Program-made: the position numbers and the translations under genes
Notes under the pieces: model-generated
Database searches by the model: none
What the model saw: only the letters and a program-made list of their open reading frames with translations
Told to the model about the DNA's origin: nothing
Shown here: one piece after another, positions 16,237 through 24,371 of the stretch
Layout of the letters: each line of letters begins with the position of its first letter
How positions within the stretch are numbered: the first letter of the stretch is position 1
Origin: JAEHDI01 sp035455185
Lineage (GTDB): Bacteria; Acidobacteriota; Terriglobia; Bryobacterales; Bryobacteraceae
Length of the DNA stretch: 34,350 bases
Reading direction: 5' to 3'
NCBI GenBank assembly: GCA_035455185.1
Contig: DATIFQ010000477.1
Location: forward strand, 1-34,350

Positions 16237-17049
16237 TCAATCCTTGATCCAGGTGTGCCTTGGATCGTCGCTCCAGGTGCCGTACGCACGGCCCTCGCCG
16301 GCCAGCACCCAGGTGTAGTTCAGAGTATAGCCGGGACAGGCGACCACGGGGTGGTATCCGCGCGGAATCAGCACGGTGTCACCATGCTCGACCACGAACG
16401 CGTGATCGAACGGTTCCGGGTCATCAGCGCCGGTGTACACGCGGATGAAGCCGAAGCCCTGGTTCGGCTCGAACAGGAAGTAGTAGACCTCCTCCATCGG
16501 CACCTCACCGGCGGCGGTGAACCGGTCGTGTTTGTGCGGCGGAGAGCTCGTCCAGCCGCCCGGTTGGCTGACCGTCTCGCCACAAATCAGGTGTACAGCG
16601 TCCACGTTGTCGGCGATGTGGGTGCAGACCGTACGGGCGAAGTTGTTCTTGCCGGTGGGTGTCACCATGATCTCCGAACCTGCAATCAGCCGCGGCGACG
16701 CGCCCGTCTTCCCGGCGGCGCCGGCGGCTGTTACGCGCGCACGCTCGTCGAGACGGGATATCTTGGCTTTCGAACCGGCAGGCAGGTAGATCATCGGCCC
16801 GGTCTCCTTCAGGGTTCGCCTGGCGCCTATCTCCGCCGACCACTTTCCCGAAGAGTTCTCGACCTCCACCCGCACAGGACCGGCGTAGGAGTCGAGCGAC
16901 TGCTCCTCCTCTCCCGTCTCCCACTCGTGAGTTCGCAACGCCCCGCCCAGCTCGATGATGGTGAAGGAGAGGTGTTTCAGTCCTTCACCGCGTTTGACGA
17001 TCGGATAAACGCCGGGCGCATCTCCAGGCGACTTGATATGAAGACCCAT
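16237..17049 (-). CDS. iolB: 5-deoxy-glucuronate isomerase (IolB)
   Basis: Bicupin of the KduI/IolB family, 270 residues, expected to isomerise 5-deoxy-glucuronate to 2-deoxy-5-keto-gluconate in myo-inositol breakdown. The metal-site block is SSPPHKHDRFTAAGEVPMEEVYYF, holding two His and a Glu; QGFGFIRVYTG and the C-terminal GDTVLIPRGYHPVVACPGYTLNYTWVLAGEGRAYG with DDPRHTWI are diagnostic for IolB. ATG 17049 is preferred; a GTG nine bases upstream is possible. No other iol genes are in the window, so it either works with genes elsewhere or on a related uronate. Confidence 0.88.
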   Translation of the reverse strand: MGLHIKSPGDAPGVYPIVKRGEGLKHLSFTIIELGGALRTHEWETGEEEQSLDSYAGPVRVEVENSSGKWSAEIGARRTLKETGPMIYLPAGSKAKISRLDERARVTAAGAAGKTGASPRLIAGSEIMVTPTGKNNFARTVCTHIADNVDAVHLICGETVSQPGGWTSSPPHKHDRFTAAGEVPMEEVYYFLFEPNQGFGFIRVYTGADDPEPFDHAFVVEHGDTVLIPRGYHPVVACPGYTLNYTWVLAGEGRAYGTWSDDPRHTWIKD

Positions 17050-17094
17050 AGGCTTCACGCTATCACACGCGTTTGAGGCCCTGACCGAGGTGTC

Positions 17095-17490
17095 TCAAAG
17101 CATGGTGAAACCCGGAGTGCCCTTCAGCGCACGGTCGAAAGTGACTGTGTCCGGGCAACCCGAAGCGCGGCTAATCTCACCAATGAGGTAGTCAGAGAAA
17201 TCGGCCTTCCCGTTCCGGTAACCTTCCAGACTCCGGCGCACCAGGGCGTCGTGCTCGATCTTGAACTGTTCGGTCTGAAGGATGCGCTCAAGTATCGCGA
17301 CGATCTCGGCTTTCGACTGATCGTAGCAGCGGAACAAAACCCAAACCAGCTTACAGAGAACCAGGGCCGGGAGGAAGATGAACTCACCATCCTGGTTGCA
17401 TCGGTCGATGAACCTCGAGGCAGCCACAAGTTGCCTCGAGTCATCGGCCGTCAGGTAACGCACGAGGACGTTGGTGTCCAGCGCCCTCAT
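17095..17490 (-). CDS. vapC: VapC-type PIN-domain toxin, with an active-site Glu replaced by Lys
   Basis: PIN-domain ribonuclease toxin of 131 residues. It overlaps the antitoxin stop by four bases (ATGA), the normal VapBC coupling. Conserved acidic sites: Asp5 in LDTNVLVRYL, Asp in KADFSDYLIGE and Asp in VTFDRALKG are present. The second acid, normally Glu in a '(V/L)xELVWVL' stretch, reads LVLCKLVWVL: Lys47, codon AAG at 17350-17352. A single G-to-A change from GAG would explain it. Since PIN nucleases coordinate Mg through these acids, the toxin is probably weakened or inactive (inference). Otherwise full length. Confidence 0.87.
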   Translation of the reverse strand: MRALDTNVLVRYLTADDSRQLVAASRFIDRCNQDGEFIFLPALVLCKLVWVLFRCYDQSKAEIVAILERILQTEQFKIEHDALVRRSLEGYRNGKADFSDYLIGEISRASGCPDTVTFDRALKGTPGFTML

Positions 17491-17729
17491 GCCTTCGAGT
17501 ACCCTTCCGCAATCGCCTCATTCATTTCCCGAACCGTAACGGCTCGTTTTCGGGCCGGCCGCACGATGCCGCGAAGCCCGCGTACGTCAAGAGTGCGAGG
17601 CTTCATGGTCACTTGCCCAGCCAAGTCGAACTGGAATTCGATTCGTTGCCCACTCCGCAACCGAAGCCGGTCCCGCACTTCTTTTGGAATGGTGATCTGT
17701 CCTTTACTCGTGAGGGTGGCGGTGAGCAT
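17487..17729 (-). CDS. vapB: VapB/AbrB-type antitoxin
   Basis: Antitoxin of 80 residues partnering the PIN toxin. The N-terminal swapped-hairpin DNA-binding domain of the SpoVT/AbrB/MazE type is clear: LTSKGQITIPKEVRDRLRLRSGQRIEF. The C-terminal half (GIVRPARKRAVTVREMNEAIAEGYSKA) is a helix that should wrap around VapC. ATG 17729 has GGAG seven bases upstream. By family habit the pair represses its own promoter, which would lie in 17730-17800. Confidence 0.87.
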   Translation of the reverse strand: MLTATLTSKGQITIPKEVRDRLRLRSGQRIEFQFDLAGQVTMKPRTLDVRGLRGIVRPARKRAVTVREMNEAIAEGYSKA

Positions 17730-17872
17730 CTCCTTACTCCAATCTGATTCCTTACTTAATGGTAATCCGTGATCTCGTCAGGAATCAATGGCGATGCAGG
17801 ATCGTGGCGCTGGCGCTAAGCTTCCGGTTCACCTCATCCGCTCCGGCACGCTATCATGGAGCCATTGTCGCG

Positions 17873-20008
17873 ATGCGCTTCCTCGTGTGTTTCCTCTTGC
17901 TGGCGCTCGGTGCGCCGGCCCAGCAACTGACTCTGGACCGGCTTTTCCGGCGGCCCTTCCTGTGGGGCACGTCGCCGGAACAGGTGACTTGGTCCAAAGA
18001 AGGACACACTCTCGCCTTCCTGTGGAACACCTCAGGGAGACGCTTCCTCGACCTCTATGCGTATCATCCGGGCAGCAGAAAGCTCACGCGGCTTACCGAT
18101 CTCGAACCGGTCAAAGACGATCTCAACCTCACGGAGGAGGAGAAGGACGACCGGCAGAAGAGTTACCTTGAGCCGCTCGCGGGCCTCGGTTCCTTCGAAC
18201 TCTCTCGGGATAGTTCGCACGCCGCGTTCTCGTACCGTGGCGACCTTTACGTGGTCGAGACCCAAGGCGAGAAGCCGCCGTTCCGGCTGACAAGGACCAA
18301 GGCTTCGGAATCCTCGCCGCAGCTCTCTCCGGACAACACGAGAATCTCTTTTCTCCGCGATCGGCAACTGTTCGTGCAAGACCTACGCGACGGCCGGCTC
18401 TGGCAGGTGACCGATATCGAGGAGCCTGATCAGGCGATCACCTCGTATCGCTGGTCGCCGGATGGGACGCGGTTCGTCGTCGCGGTGCGCAAGGGCCGCG
18501 GACGGCAGATGGTGCTTCCGAACTACTCGGGCCGCTTCGTCAAGGCGGGCTCTTTCAGCCGCAGCGTGGCGGGCGATGAGCCGGTCGAAACGGCGTTGTC
18601 TATCGTTCCGGTGGAGGGCGGCAAGCCGCTGCCCGTTGACCTCGGCCCTCTCGGTGCCAAAGTCTATCTGGGTCTGGTCGACTGGTCGCCCGACTCCAGC
18701 CAGTTGCTGGTTCGTAGCGTTCACCCGAAGGTGAAGCAGGCGCACCTGCTCGTTATCGATGCGAAGACCGGCAAATCGGTCGTTCTCCAGGAGGAGACGG
18801 ACAGCAAATGGGTCCACTGGACCTCGGCTGCATGGTCACCGGATTCTCGGAATGTCGTGTTCACGAGCGACCGGGAGGGCTGGGCGCAGCTCTACCGAAT
18901 TCCGGCTACTGGGGGGAAGCCCGAGCAGTTGACCCGCGGCGCCTGGGAAGCGCAGGACCCGCAGTGGGCCGGCGAGAATATCTACTACACGTCGACTGAG
19001 GGCGGTGCGGCGGAGCGGCACTTCTACCGGATCCGCCCGGATGGGTCCGGCAAGCAGAAGTTGTCGCGACGGGAAGGATTGAACTACGGCCTCGTCTCCG
19101 AAGACGGTATGCACGTCGCATGGCTGCAAGCGAATCTGTCGAATCCATCTGACCTCTACGTGGACGAGGATCGGGTTACCACTTCACCCCTGCCGGAATT
19201 CGCCAACTACCGCTGGCCGGAGTCGCGGTTCTTCCAGTACCCGTCCCGGCGCGATGGGAAAAGTGTGGCCGCTCGGCTGATGCTGCCGCCTGGATATCGG
19301 CAGGACGACAAAAGCGGGAAGCGTTGGCCCGCCGTCGTCTACATCCACGGCTCGGGTTACGCCACCAGCGTTTTGAAAGAGTGGGGCAGCTACGACCCTT
19401 ACCGGTTCGCTTTCAATACGTATCTCGCCCAGCGAGGCTTCGTCGTGCTGGAACCGGACTACCGCGGCAGTTCCGGTTATGGGCGCGATTGGCGCACGGA
19501 TGTGCATCTCCATATGGGAGGCCCGGATCTCGATGATGTCCTGGGCGGCCTTGACTATCTCCGTGGTCTCGGCGACATTGACATGAAGCGCATCGGTATC
19601 TGGGGTGTCAGCTACGGCGGCTTTATGACCAACATGGCGATGTTCCTCGCTACGGATGAGTTCCGCGCGGGAGTATCCTGGGCGGGCGTCAACGATTGGG
19701 AAAACTACAACGCCTGGTACACCTCCGAGCGGCTGACTACCCCAGAGGAGAATCCCGAAGCGTTCCGGCGCAGCTCTCCGATCCATTTTTCGCGCCTGCT
19801 GAAGAACCCCTTGCTGATCGTGCACGGCATGGTGGACGACAACGTGCTCTTCCAGGACGCCGTACAGCTCACGGAAAAGCTGGTTCAGGAGGGCCGGCCC
19901 TTCTGGCACATCTATTACCCGCAAGAGGACCACGCCTTTGTTCGCGACGAAACGCTCGTCGACGCCTACAGCCGGTCCGCGGAGTGGTTCGAAAGGCATC
20001 TGCGATGA
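17873..20008 (+). CDS. Exported S9 prolyl oligopeptidase / dipeptidyl-peptidase IV-like
   Basis: Serine peptidase of 711 residues. ATG 17873 gives a signal peptide (MRFLVCFLLLALGAPAQQ); the open frame upstream carries no family sequence. Residues ~25-450 are a beta-propeller with TolB-like blades (WSPDGTRF, WSPDSSQL, WSPDSRNVVFTSDREG). The C-terminal catalytic domain has Ser580 in GVSYGGFM, Asp655 in HGMVDDNV and His687 in EDHAF, all as in DPP-IV. WPAVVYIHGSGY holds the oxyanion strand. It should release dipeptides or small peptides outside the cytoplasm. The stop overlaps the thiE start (ATGA), and an amino-acid permease follows, fitting peptide breakdown and uptake. Confidence 0.9.
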   Translation: MRFLVCFLLLALGAPAQQLTLDRLFRRPFLWGTSPEQVTWSKEGHTLAFLWNTSGRRFLDLYAYHPGSRKLTRLTDLEPVKDDLNLTEEEKDDRQKSYLEPLAGLGSFELSRDSSHAAFSYRGDLYVVETQGEKPPFRLTRTKASESSPQLSPDNTRISFLRDRQLFVQDLRDGRLWQVTDIEEPDQAITSYRWSPDGTRFVVAVRKGRGRQMVLPNYSGRFVKAGSFSRSVAGDEPVETALSIVPVEGGKPLPVDLGPLGAKVYLGLVDWSPDSSQLLVRSVHPKVKQAHLLVIDAKTGKSVVLQEETDSKWVHWTSAAWSPDSRNVVFTSDREGWAQLYRIPATGGKPEQLTRGAWEAQDPQWAGENIYYTSTEGGAAERHFYRIRPDGSGKQKLSRREGLNYGLVSEDGMHVAWLQANLSNPSDLYVDEDRVTTSPLPEFANYRWPESRFFQYPSRRDGKSVAARLMLPPGYRQDDKSGKRWPAVVYIHGSGYATSVLKEWGSYDPYRFAFNTYLAQRGFVVLEPDYRGSSGYGRDWRTDVHLHMGGPDLDDVLGGLDYLRGLGDIDMKRIGIWGVSYGGFMTNMAMFLATDEFRAGVSWAGVNDWENYNAWYTSERLTTPEENPEAFRRSSPIHFSRLLKNPLLIVHGMVDDNVLFQDAVQLTEKLVQEGRPFWHIYYPQEDHAFVRDETLVDAYSRSAEWFERHLR

Positions 20009-20640
20009 AGCTCCCACGGCTCTATCCGATCCTCGATACGGCTACTTTGGAAAAGCAGGCATGCTCCATAGAATTGGCAGCCGAAGCGATGGTCGCCGGG
20101 GGAGCGAGGATACTTCAGTTCCGCCACAAGGGTCACTTCTCGCGGGCGTTGTTCGAGCAGGCGGAACGGGTCGCGGCGTTGTGCCGGCGGGAGGGAGCCA
20201 TTTTCGTCGTGGACGATCGCGCCGACGTTGCGATGATGCTCGACGCCGGTTTGCACGTCGGCCAGGACGACCTGCCGCCTTCTGACGCGCGACGGCTCGT
20301 CGGCACGGAAAAACTGCTTGGGTTTTCCACACACAATGAGGTTCAGCTCCGGGCTGCCGCCGCCGAGCCGATTGATTATGTCGCACTGGGACCGGTCTTC
20401 GGAACGGCGTCGAAAGATCGTCCGGACCCCGTGGTCGGTGTCGAGGGGTTGCGGCGGCTGCGGCCGCTCGCCACCCGGCCACTGGTGGCAATTGGGGGAA
20501 TTACGCGCGAGAATGCACTGACGGTGCTCGACGCGGGCGCCGACTCGGTAGCGGTAATTGGGGACCTGCTGCCCGAGAAGTGCACTTTCGAAACTCTGAG
20601 AACTCGGATGGGGCTATGGCAACAACTCGTGACGACGTAA
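20005..20640 (+). CDS. thiE: Thiamine-phosphate synthase
   Basis: Enzyme of 211 residues joining the thiazole and pyrimidine phosphates in thiamine synthesis. ATG 20005 overlaps the peptidase stop. Motifs in order: LYPILDTATL, ARILQFRHKGHFS (normally QxRxK), IFVVDDRADVAMMLDAGLHVGQDDLP with the metal Asp and pyrophosphate site, GFSTHN, VALGPVFGTASKD, and AIGGITRENALTVLDAGADSVAVIGD. All key residues are present at normal length. No other thi genes are nearby. Placement between a peptidase and a permease is unusual; the downstream gene starts 25 nt before this one ends. Confidence 0.9.
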   Translation: MKLPRLYPILDTATLEKQACSIELAAEAMVAGGARILQFRHKGHFSRALFEQAERVAALCRREGAIFVVDDRADVAMMLDAGLHVGQDDLPPSDARRLVGTEKLLGFSTHNEVQLRAAAAEPIDYVALGPVFGTASKDRPDPVVGVEGLRRLRPLATRPLVAIGGITRENALTVLDAGADSVAVIGDLLPEKCTFETLRTRMGLWQQLVTT

Positions 20641-22013
20641 ACACAGGGCTCGTCAAAGGACTCGGGCTGCTCGATGCAACCACCATTGTCATGGGGTCCA
20701 TGATCGGCTCGGGCATCTTCATTGTTTCGGCGGATATGGCCCGGCAGACGGCCTCGCCCGGCCTGTTGATCCTGACCTGGGTCATCTCCGCGGTCCTCAC
20801 GATCATCGCCGCCCTCAGCTACGGTGAACTCGCTGCGATGATGCCACAGGCGGGAGGACAGTATGTCTACCTCCGCGAGGCGTTCGGGCCTTTGTTCGGA
20901 TTCCTCTATGGCTGGACGCTGTTCCTGGTAATCCAGACCGGGACCGTTGCCGCCGTGGCGGTGGCATTTGCCAAGTTCACGGGCGTCTTTTTCCCTTGGT
21001 TTTCCGCAGGCAACGCGCTGGTCCGCTTTGGCGGGTTCACGATCAATACACAGCAGGCGCTCGCCATCGCCGTGCTCGTGTTCCTCACTTGGGTGAACAC
21101 CCGAGGCTTGCGCACCGGAGCAGCCGTCCAAAACGTGTTCACCGTCGCCAAGACCGGCGCCGTGCTTGGTCTGATCGGGCTCGGATTCCTTGTTGGCGGC
21201 GCCGGCGGCTCAGGCAACTTCGAGGGATTCTGGCGCAACGCGGGCTGGAACTTCGACGCGGTTCGCATCGTTGGTGTCGCGATGGTCGGAGCTCTCTTCG
21301 CCGCCGACGCCTGGAACAACATCACGTTCACCGCTGGCGAGGTACGAAATCCACGCCGCGACGTGCCGCTCGCGCTGGGCATGGGCGTCGGTGTGGTCTG
21401 CCTTCTTTACATCGCCTGCAACTTCGTTTATCTGCGCCTGCTGCCGCTCGAGGCGATCCAGACGGCCGCCGAGGATCGCGTGGCGACCGCCGCCGCGTCG
21501 ATGATCTTCGGCCCGGTGGCCGTGCAGGTGATGGCGGCGGCGATCATGATCTCGACGTTCGGCTGCATCAATGGGATGGTCCTGGCTGGCGCGCGCGTCT
21601 ACTACGCCATGGCGCTGGACGGCCTGTTCTTCAAGGCGGTAGCGAACGTGGACCCAGTCCATCACACGCCCGTGGTCTCGCTGACCGTGCAGTGCGTCTG
21701 GGCCTGCCTGCTCACGCTGTCGGGAACGTACAGCAACCTGCTCGACTACGTCATCTTCGCGGTGCTGCTGTTCTACATTCTGACCATCGCCGGCGTCTTC
21801 GTGCTGCGGCGCAAGCGCCCCGACGCGCCCCGGCCGTACAAGGCGTTCGGCTACCCGGTACTTCCCGCGCTATACATCGTCCTTGCCGGTGTGGTCGAAG
21901 TCCTGCTGCTGCTCTACAAGCCGAAGTACACGTGGCCCGGACTCGCTATTGTGTTGCTCGGCCTGCCGGTGTACTTCGTTTGGCGGCGGAGGCGGACCTC
22001 AGCGCTTTCGTGA
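20616..22013 (+). CDS. APC-family amino-acid permease
   Basis: Inner-membrane transporter of 465 residues with about 12 membrane helices. The first helix carries the substrate-binding motif TIVMGSMIGSGIFIVSADMA, and the conserved GGQYVYLREAFGPLFGFLYGW follows. The sixth-helix region is VGALFAADAWNNITFTAGEVRNPRRDVPLAL, typical of APC exchangers/symporters of the LAT-like type. ATG 20616 lies within thiE, with GGGG just upstream, so translation is probably coupled. As last gene of the peptidase-thiE-permease unit it likely takes up amino acids freed by the peptidase. Its 3' end overlaps 68 nt with the gene on the other strand. Confidence 0.87.
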   Translation: MATTRDDVNTGLVKGLGLLDATTIVMGSMIGSGIFIVSADMARQTASPGLLILTWVISAVLTIIAALSYGELAAMMPQAGGQYVYLREAFGPLFGFLYGWTLFLVIQTGTVAAVAVAFAKFTGVFFPWFSAGNALVRFGGFTINTQQALAIAVLVFLTWVNTRGLRTGAAVQNVFTVAKTGAVLGLIGLGFLVGGAGGSGNFEGFWRNAGWNFDAVRIVGVAMVGALFAADAWNNITFTAGEVRNPRRDVPLALGMGVGVVCLLYIACNFVYLRLLPLEAIQTAAEDRVATAAASMIFGPVAVQVMAAAIMISTFGCINGMVLAGARVYYAMALDGLFFKAVANVDPVHHTPVVSLTVQCVWACLLTLSGTYSNLLDYVIFAVLLFYILTIAGVFVLRRKRPDAPRPYKAFGYPVLPALYIVLAGVVEVLLLLYKPKYTWPGLAIVLLGLPVYFVWRRRRTSALS

Positions 22014-22788
22014 GATCCGCGCTGAGCACCGTCGGGCACCAGTATTTTTCGATGTGCTCGATTACCAGTTCAGTGCCGCGGGCATGACTGACGAAGGGAC
22101 TCTTCTTCGGGTCGTACATTGCGTCGGTCAGGTCGCGCACAAGCACGCAGCGCACTCCCCATTTCGTCATCTGCTTGATCGCAAATGTACGGTTGAGTAC
22201 GCACATGTTGGTGTGTACGCCCATAATCAACAAATTGCCGATCCCGTTGGCGCGAAGGTAACTGTACACTTCGGTTCCTTTGTCTGAGATGACGTCCTCG
22301 GGCGCAATGCGAATGCCGGCGTGCTGCCGGGTCCACGCTTTGTGATCCTGGTCGCCGGTGTCGCATCCGCCCTCTTTGTCGTCGATCGGAAGCGGCGGAT
22401 CGGAGAATGTCATCGGCTCCGGGGGCAACACCTGTGGCAGTTCGAGCATCCGCTTCCGCTGCGGGTCGTCCTTGTAGAAATCCATGACATCCGATGGGGA
22501 GTGAATGATGCGGATCCCGCCCGTGCGGGCTGCCTCCACCACCGGCGCCATCCTCTTCACCATCTCGTTCACTCGCTGCGCGGCGCCTCTGCACCAATGG
22601 TTGTCCCACATATCGCAGATGAGGACGGCGGTCTGAGGCACAGCGAGGCTTTTCTCGAACCGGACTTCCTCCCATTGCGCGCTGCCCTTGAACGCCTCGA
22701 CTCGGGAGCGAAGCTGTAGCCGCAGTTCCGGCTGGCAGAATGCGGGCAGAGCCGTGAGAACGGCGATGAGCACGCTGGATCTGAGCAT
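21946..22788 (-). CDS. Exported isochorismatase-like cysteine hydrolase
   Basis: Hydrolase of 280 residues. ATG 22788 starts a signal peptide (MLRSSVLIAVLTALPAFCQ); the frame upstream is antisense to the permease gene and was discarded. Family marks: Asp in AVLICDMWDNHW, and the nucleophile Cys in LLIMGVHTNMCVLNRTFAIKQM with the cis-peptide Val-His pair. WGVRCVLVRDLTDAMYD follows as in nicotinamidase relatives. Such enzymes cleave amides or enol-ethers; a periplasmic one is less usual. The last ~20 residues (KALRSASAAKRSTPAGRATQ) are antisense to the permease 3' end and may be a recent extension. Divergent from the second permease at 22858. Confidence 0.8.
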   Translation of the reverse strand: MLRSSVLIAVLTALPAFCQPELRLQLRSRVEAFKGSAQWEEVRFEKSLAVPQTAVLICDMWDNHWCRGAAQRVNEMVKRMAPVVEAARTGGIRIIHSPSDVMDFYKDDPQRKRMLELPQVLPPEPMTFSDPPLPIDDKEGGCDTGDQDHKAWTRQHAGIRIAPEDVISDKGTEVYSYLRANGIGNLLIMGVHTNMCVLNRTFAIKQMTKWGVRCVLVRDLTDAMYDPKKSPFVSHARGTELVIEHIEKYWCPTVLSADLTKALRSASAAKRSTPAGRATQ

Positions 22789-22857
22789 GGAGCGATTATG
22801 ATATATTTCGTTTCTTGTTTCGCTGGGTACCGACAACGAAAGGACACTGGTGACCTC

Positions 22858-24300
22858 ATGAGCCTTTGGGCGACCAAACCGCTGAGCCGTATCATGGCTG
22901 AGAGCGAAGGCGGCGAGCACACTCTGAAGCGGACGCTCGGGGCGATGAGCTTGGTCGCATTGGGCATCGGAGCGATTATCGGAGCCGGGTTGTTCTCTCT
23001 CACCGGGATTGCCGCCGCCGAGAATGCAGGACCGGCCATCGCATTGTCCTTCATCGTCGCGGCCATCGGCTGCGCGTTCGCCGGCCTCTGTTACAGCGAG
23101 TTCTCGACCATGATCCCGATCGCGGGTAGCGCATATACCTATGCGTACGCGACTATGGGCGAATTTCTGGCCTGGATTATAGGGTGGGACCTGGTCCTCG
23201 AGTACGCGGTCGGCGCGGCAACCGTCTCCATCAGTTGGTCTGCCTACATTGTGAGCCTGCTGCACGACATCGGCATCAACTGTCCGCCCTACCTGGTTGC
23301 CTCGCCGTGGCAGCCCGTTCAGCTTCCGAACGGCCAGCTCGTGCATGGGCTCATCAACCTGCCCGCCGTCTTCATCATTGCTCTCGTCTCCACGTTGCTG
23401 GTCGTCGGAATCAAGGAGTCGGCGAACGTAAATGCCGTCATGGTGATGATCAAGGTCGCGGTTGTGATCATCTTCATCGGCGTGGGCATCTGGTTCATCA
23501 AGGGATCCAACTATGTCCCCTTCATTCCGGAAAACACTGGCACGTTTGGAGAATATGGCTGGAGCGGCATCCTGCGGGCGGCGGGTGTGATCTTTTTCGC
23601 ATACATCGGTTTCGACGCCGTCTCGACGGCGGCGCAAGAGGCGAAGAATCCGCAGAAGGACATGCCGATCGGTATCATCGGCTCGTTGCTGATATGCACG
23701 GTCCTCTACGTGGCCTTCGCCTTCGTCATGACCGGACTCGCGCACTACACCGAGTTCAAGGGTGCGGCTGCCCCGGTGGCAGTGGCGATCGCCAAGACCC
23801 CCTACATGTGGCTGGGCTCGCTGGTTAAGTTCGCCATCATCGCCGGCCTGACTTCCGTAATCCTGGTGATGCTCCTCGGCCAGTCGCGTGTTTTCTTCTC
23901 CATGTCGCGGGACGGGCTGCTTCCAGGAGTCTTTTCCGAGATACACCCGAAATTCCGAACGCCCTGGAAGTCGAACCTGCTTCTGATGATCTTCGTTAGC
24001 CTGTTCTCGGCATTCGCGCCCATCTCGGCAGTCGGCCACATGACGAGCATCGGTACGCTCTTTGCCTTCGTCATCGTTTGCGTCGGCATCATCATCATGC
24101 GGAGGACCCAGCCCGGTTTGCCACGGCCCTTTAGAACTCCGTGGGTGCCAGTGGTTCCGGTTCTCGGCATCCTGGTCAACGCGATGATGATGTACGGCCT
24201 CGGCTGGGAGAACTGGATGCGCCTCTTCGTCTGGCTGGCGATCGGACTGACGATCTACTTCCTCTACGGCCGCGTGCACAGCCACCTGGCCCGGAAGTAG
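22858..24300 (+). CDS. APC-family cationic-type amino-acid permease (YfnA-like)
   Basis: Transporter of 480 residues with about 12 membrane helices. Typical CAT/YfnA sequence: HTLKRTLGAMSLVALGIGAIIGAGLFSLTG at the N-terminus, FAGLCYSEFSTMIPIAGSAYTYAYATMGEFLAWIIGWDLVLEYAVGAATV, and FFAYIGFDAVSTAAQEAKNPQKDMPIGI in helix six. ATG 22858 leaves a 69-nt gap from the divergent hydrolase, which must hold both promoters. Not closely alike to the permease at 20616 (different subgroup), so this is not a recent duplication. Substrate most likely a neutral or basic amino acid. Confidence 0.88.
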   Translation: MSLWATKPLSRIMAESEGGEHTLKRTLGAMSLVALGIGAIIGAGLFSLTGIAAAENAGPAIALSFIVAAIGCAFAGLCYSEFSTMIPIAGSAYTYAYATMGEFLAWIIGWDLVLEYAVGAATVSISWSAYIVSLLHDIGINCPPYLVASPWQPVQLPNGQLVHGLINLPAVFIIALVSTLLVVGIKESANVNAVMVMIKVAVVIIFIGVGIWFIKGSNYVPFIPENTGTFGEYGWSGILRAAGVIFFAYIGFDAVSTAAQEAKNPQKDMPIGIIGSLLICTVLYVAFAFVMTGLAHYTEFKGAAAPVAVAIAKTPYMWLGSLVKFAIIAGLTSVILVMLLGQSRVFFSMSRDGLLPGVFSEIHPKFRTPWKSNLLLMIFVSLFSAFAPISAVGHMTSIGTLFAFVIVCVGIIIMRRTQPGLPRPFRTPWVPVVPVLGILVNAMMMYGLGWENWMRLFVWLAIGLTIYFLYGRVHSHLARK

Positions 24301-24371
24301 CCAGGACGTTTGTCGAAGCTCGAAGACCTCGTCTGCACTCCGGGCTGGGTCTCGCGCTAAACTGCTAGTCC

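Noticed and set aside
21946..24285. Very long minus-strand open frame of 779 codons
   Set aside because: Only the last 280 codons match a family; the rest is antisense to the second permease and rich in Asp, His and Arg, as expected for a shadow frame.
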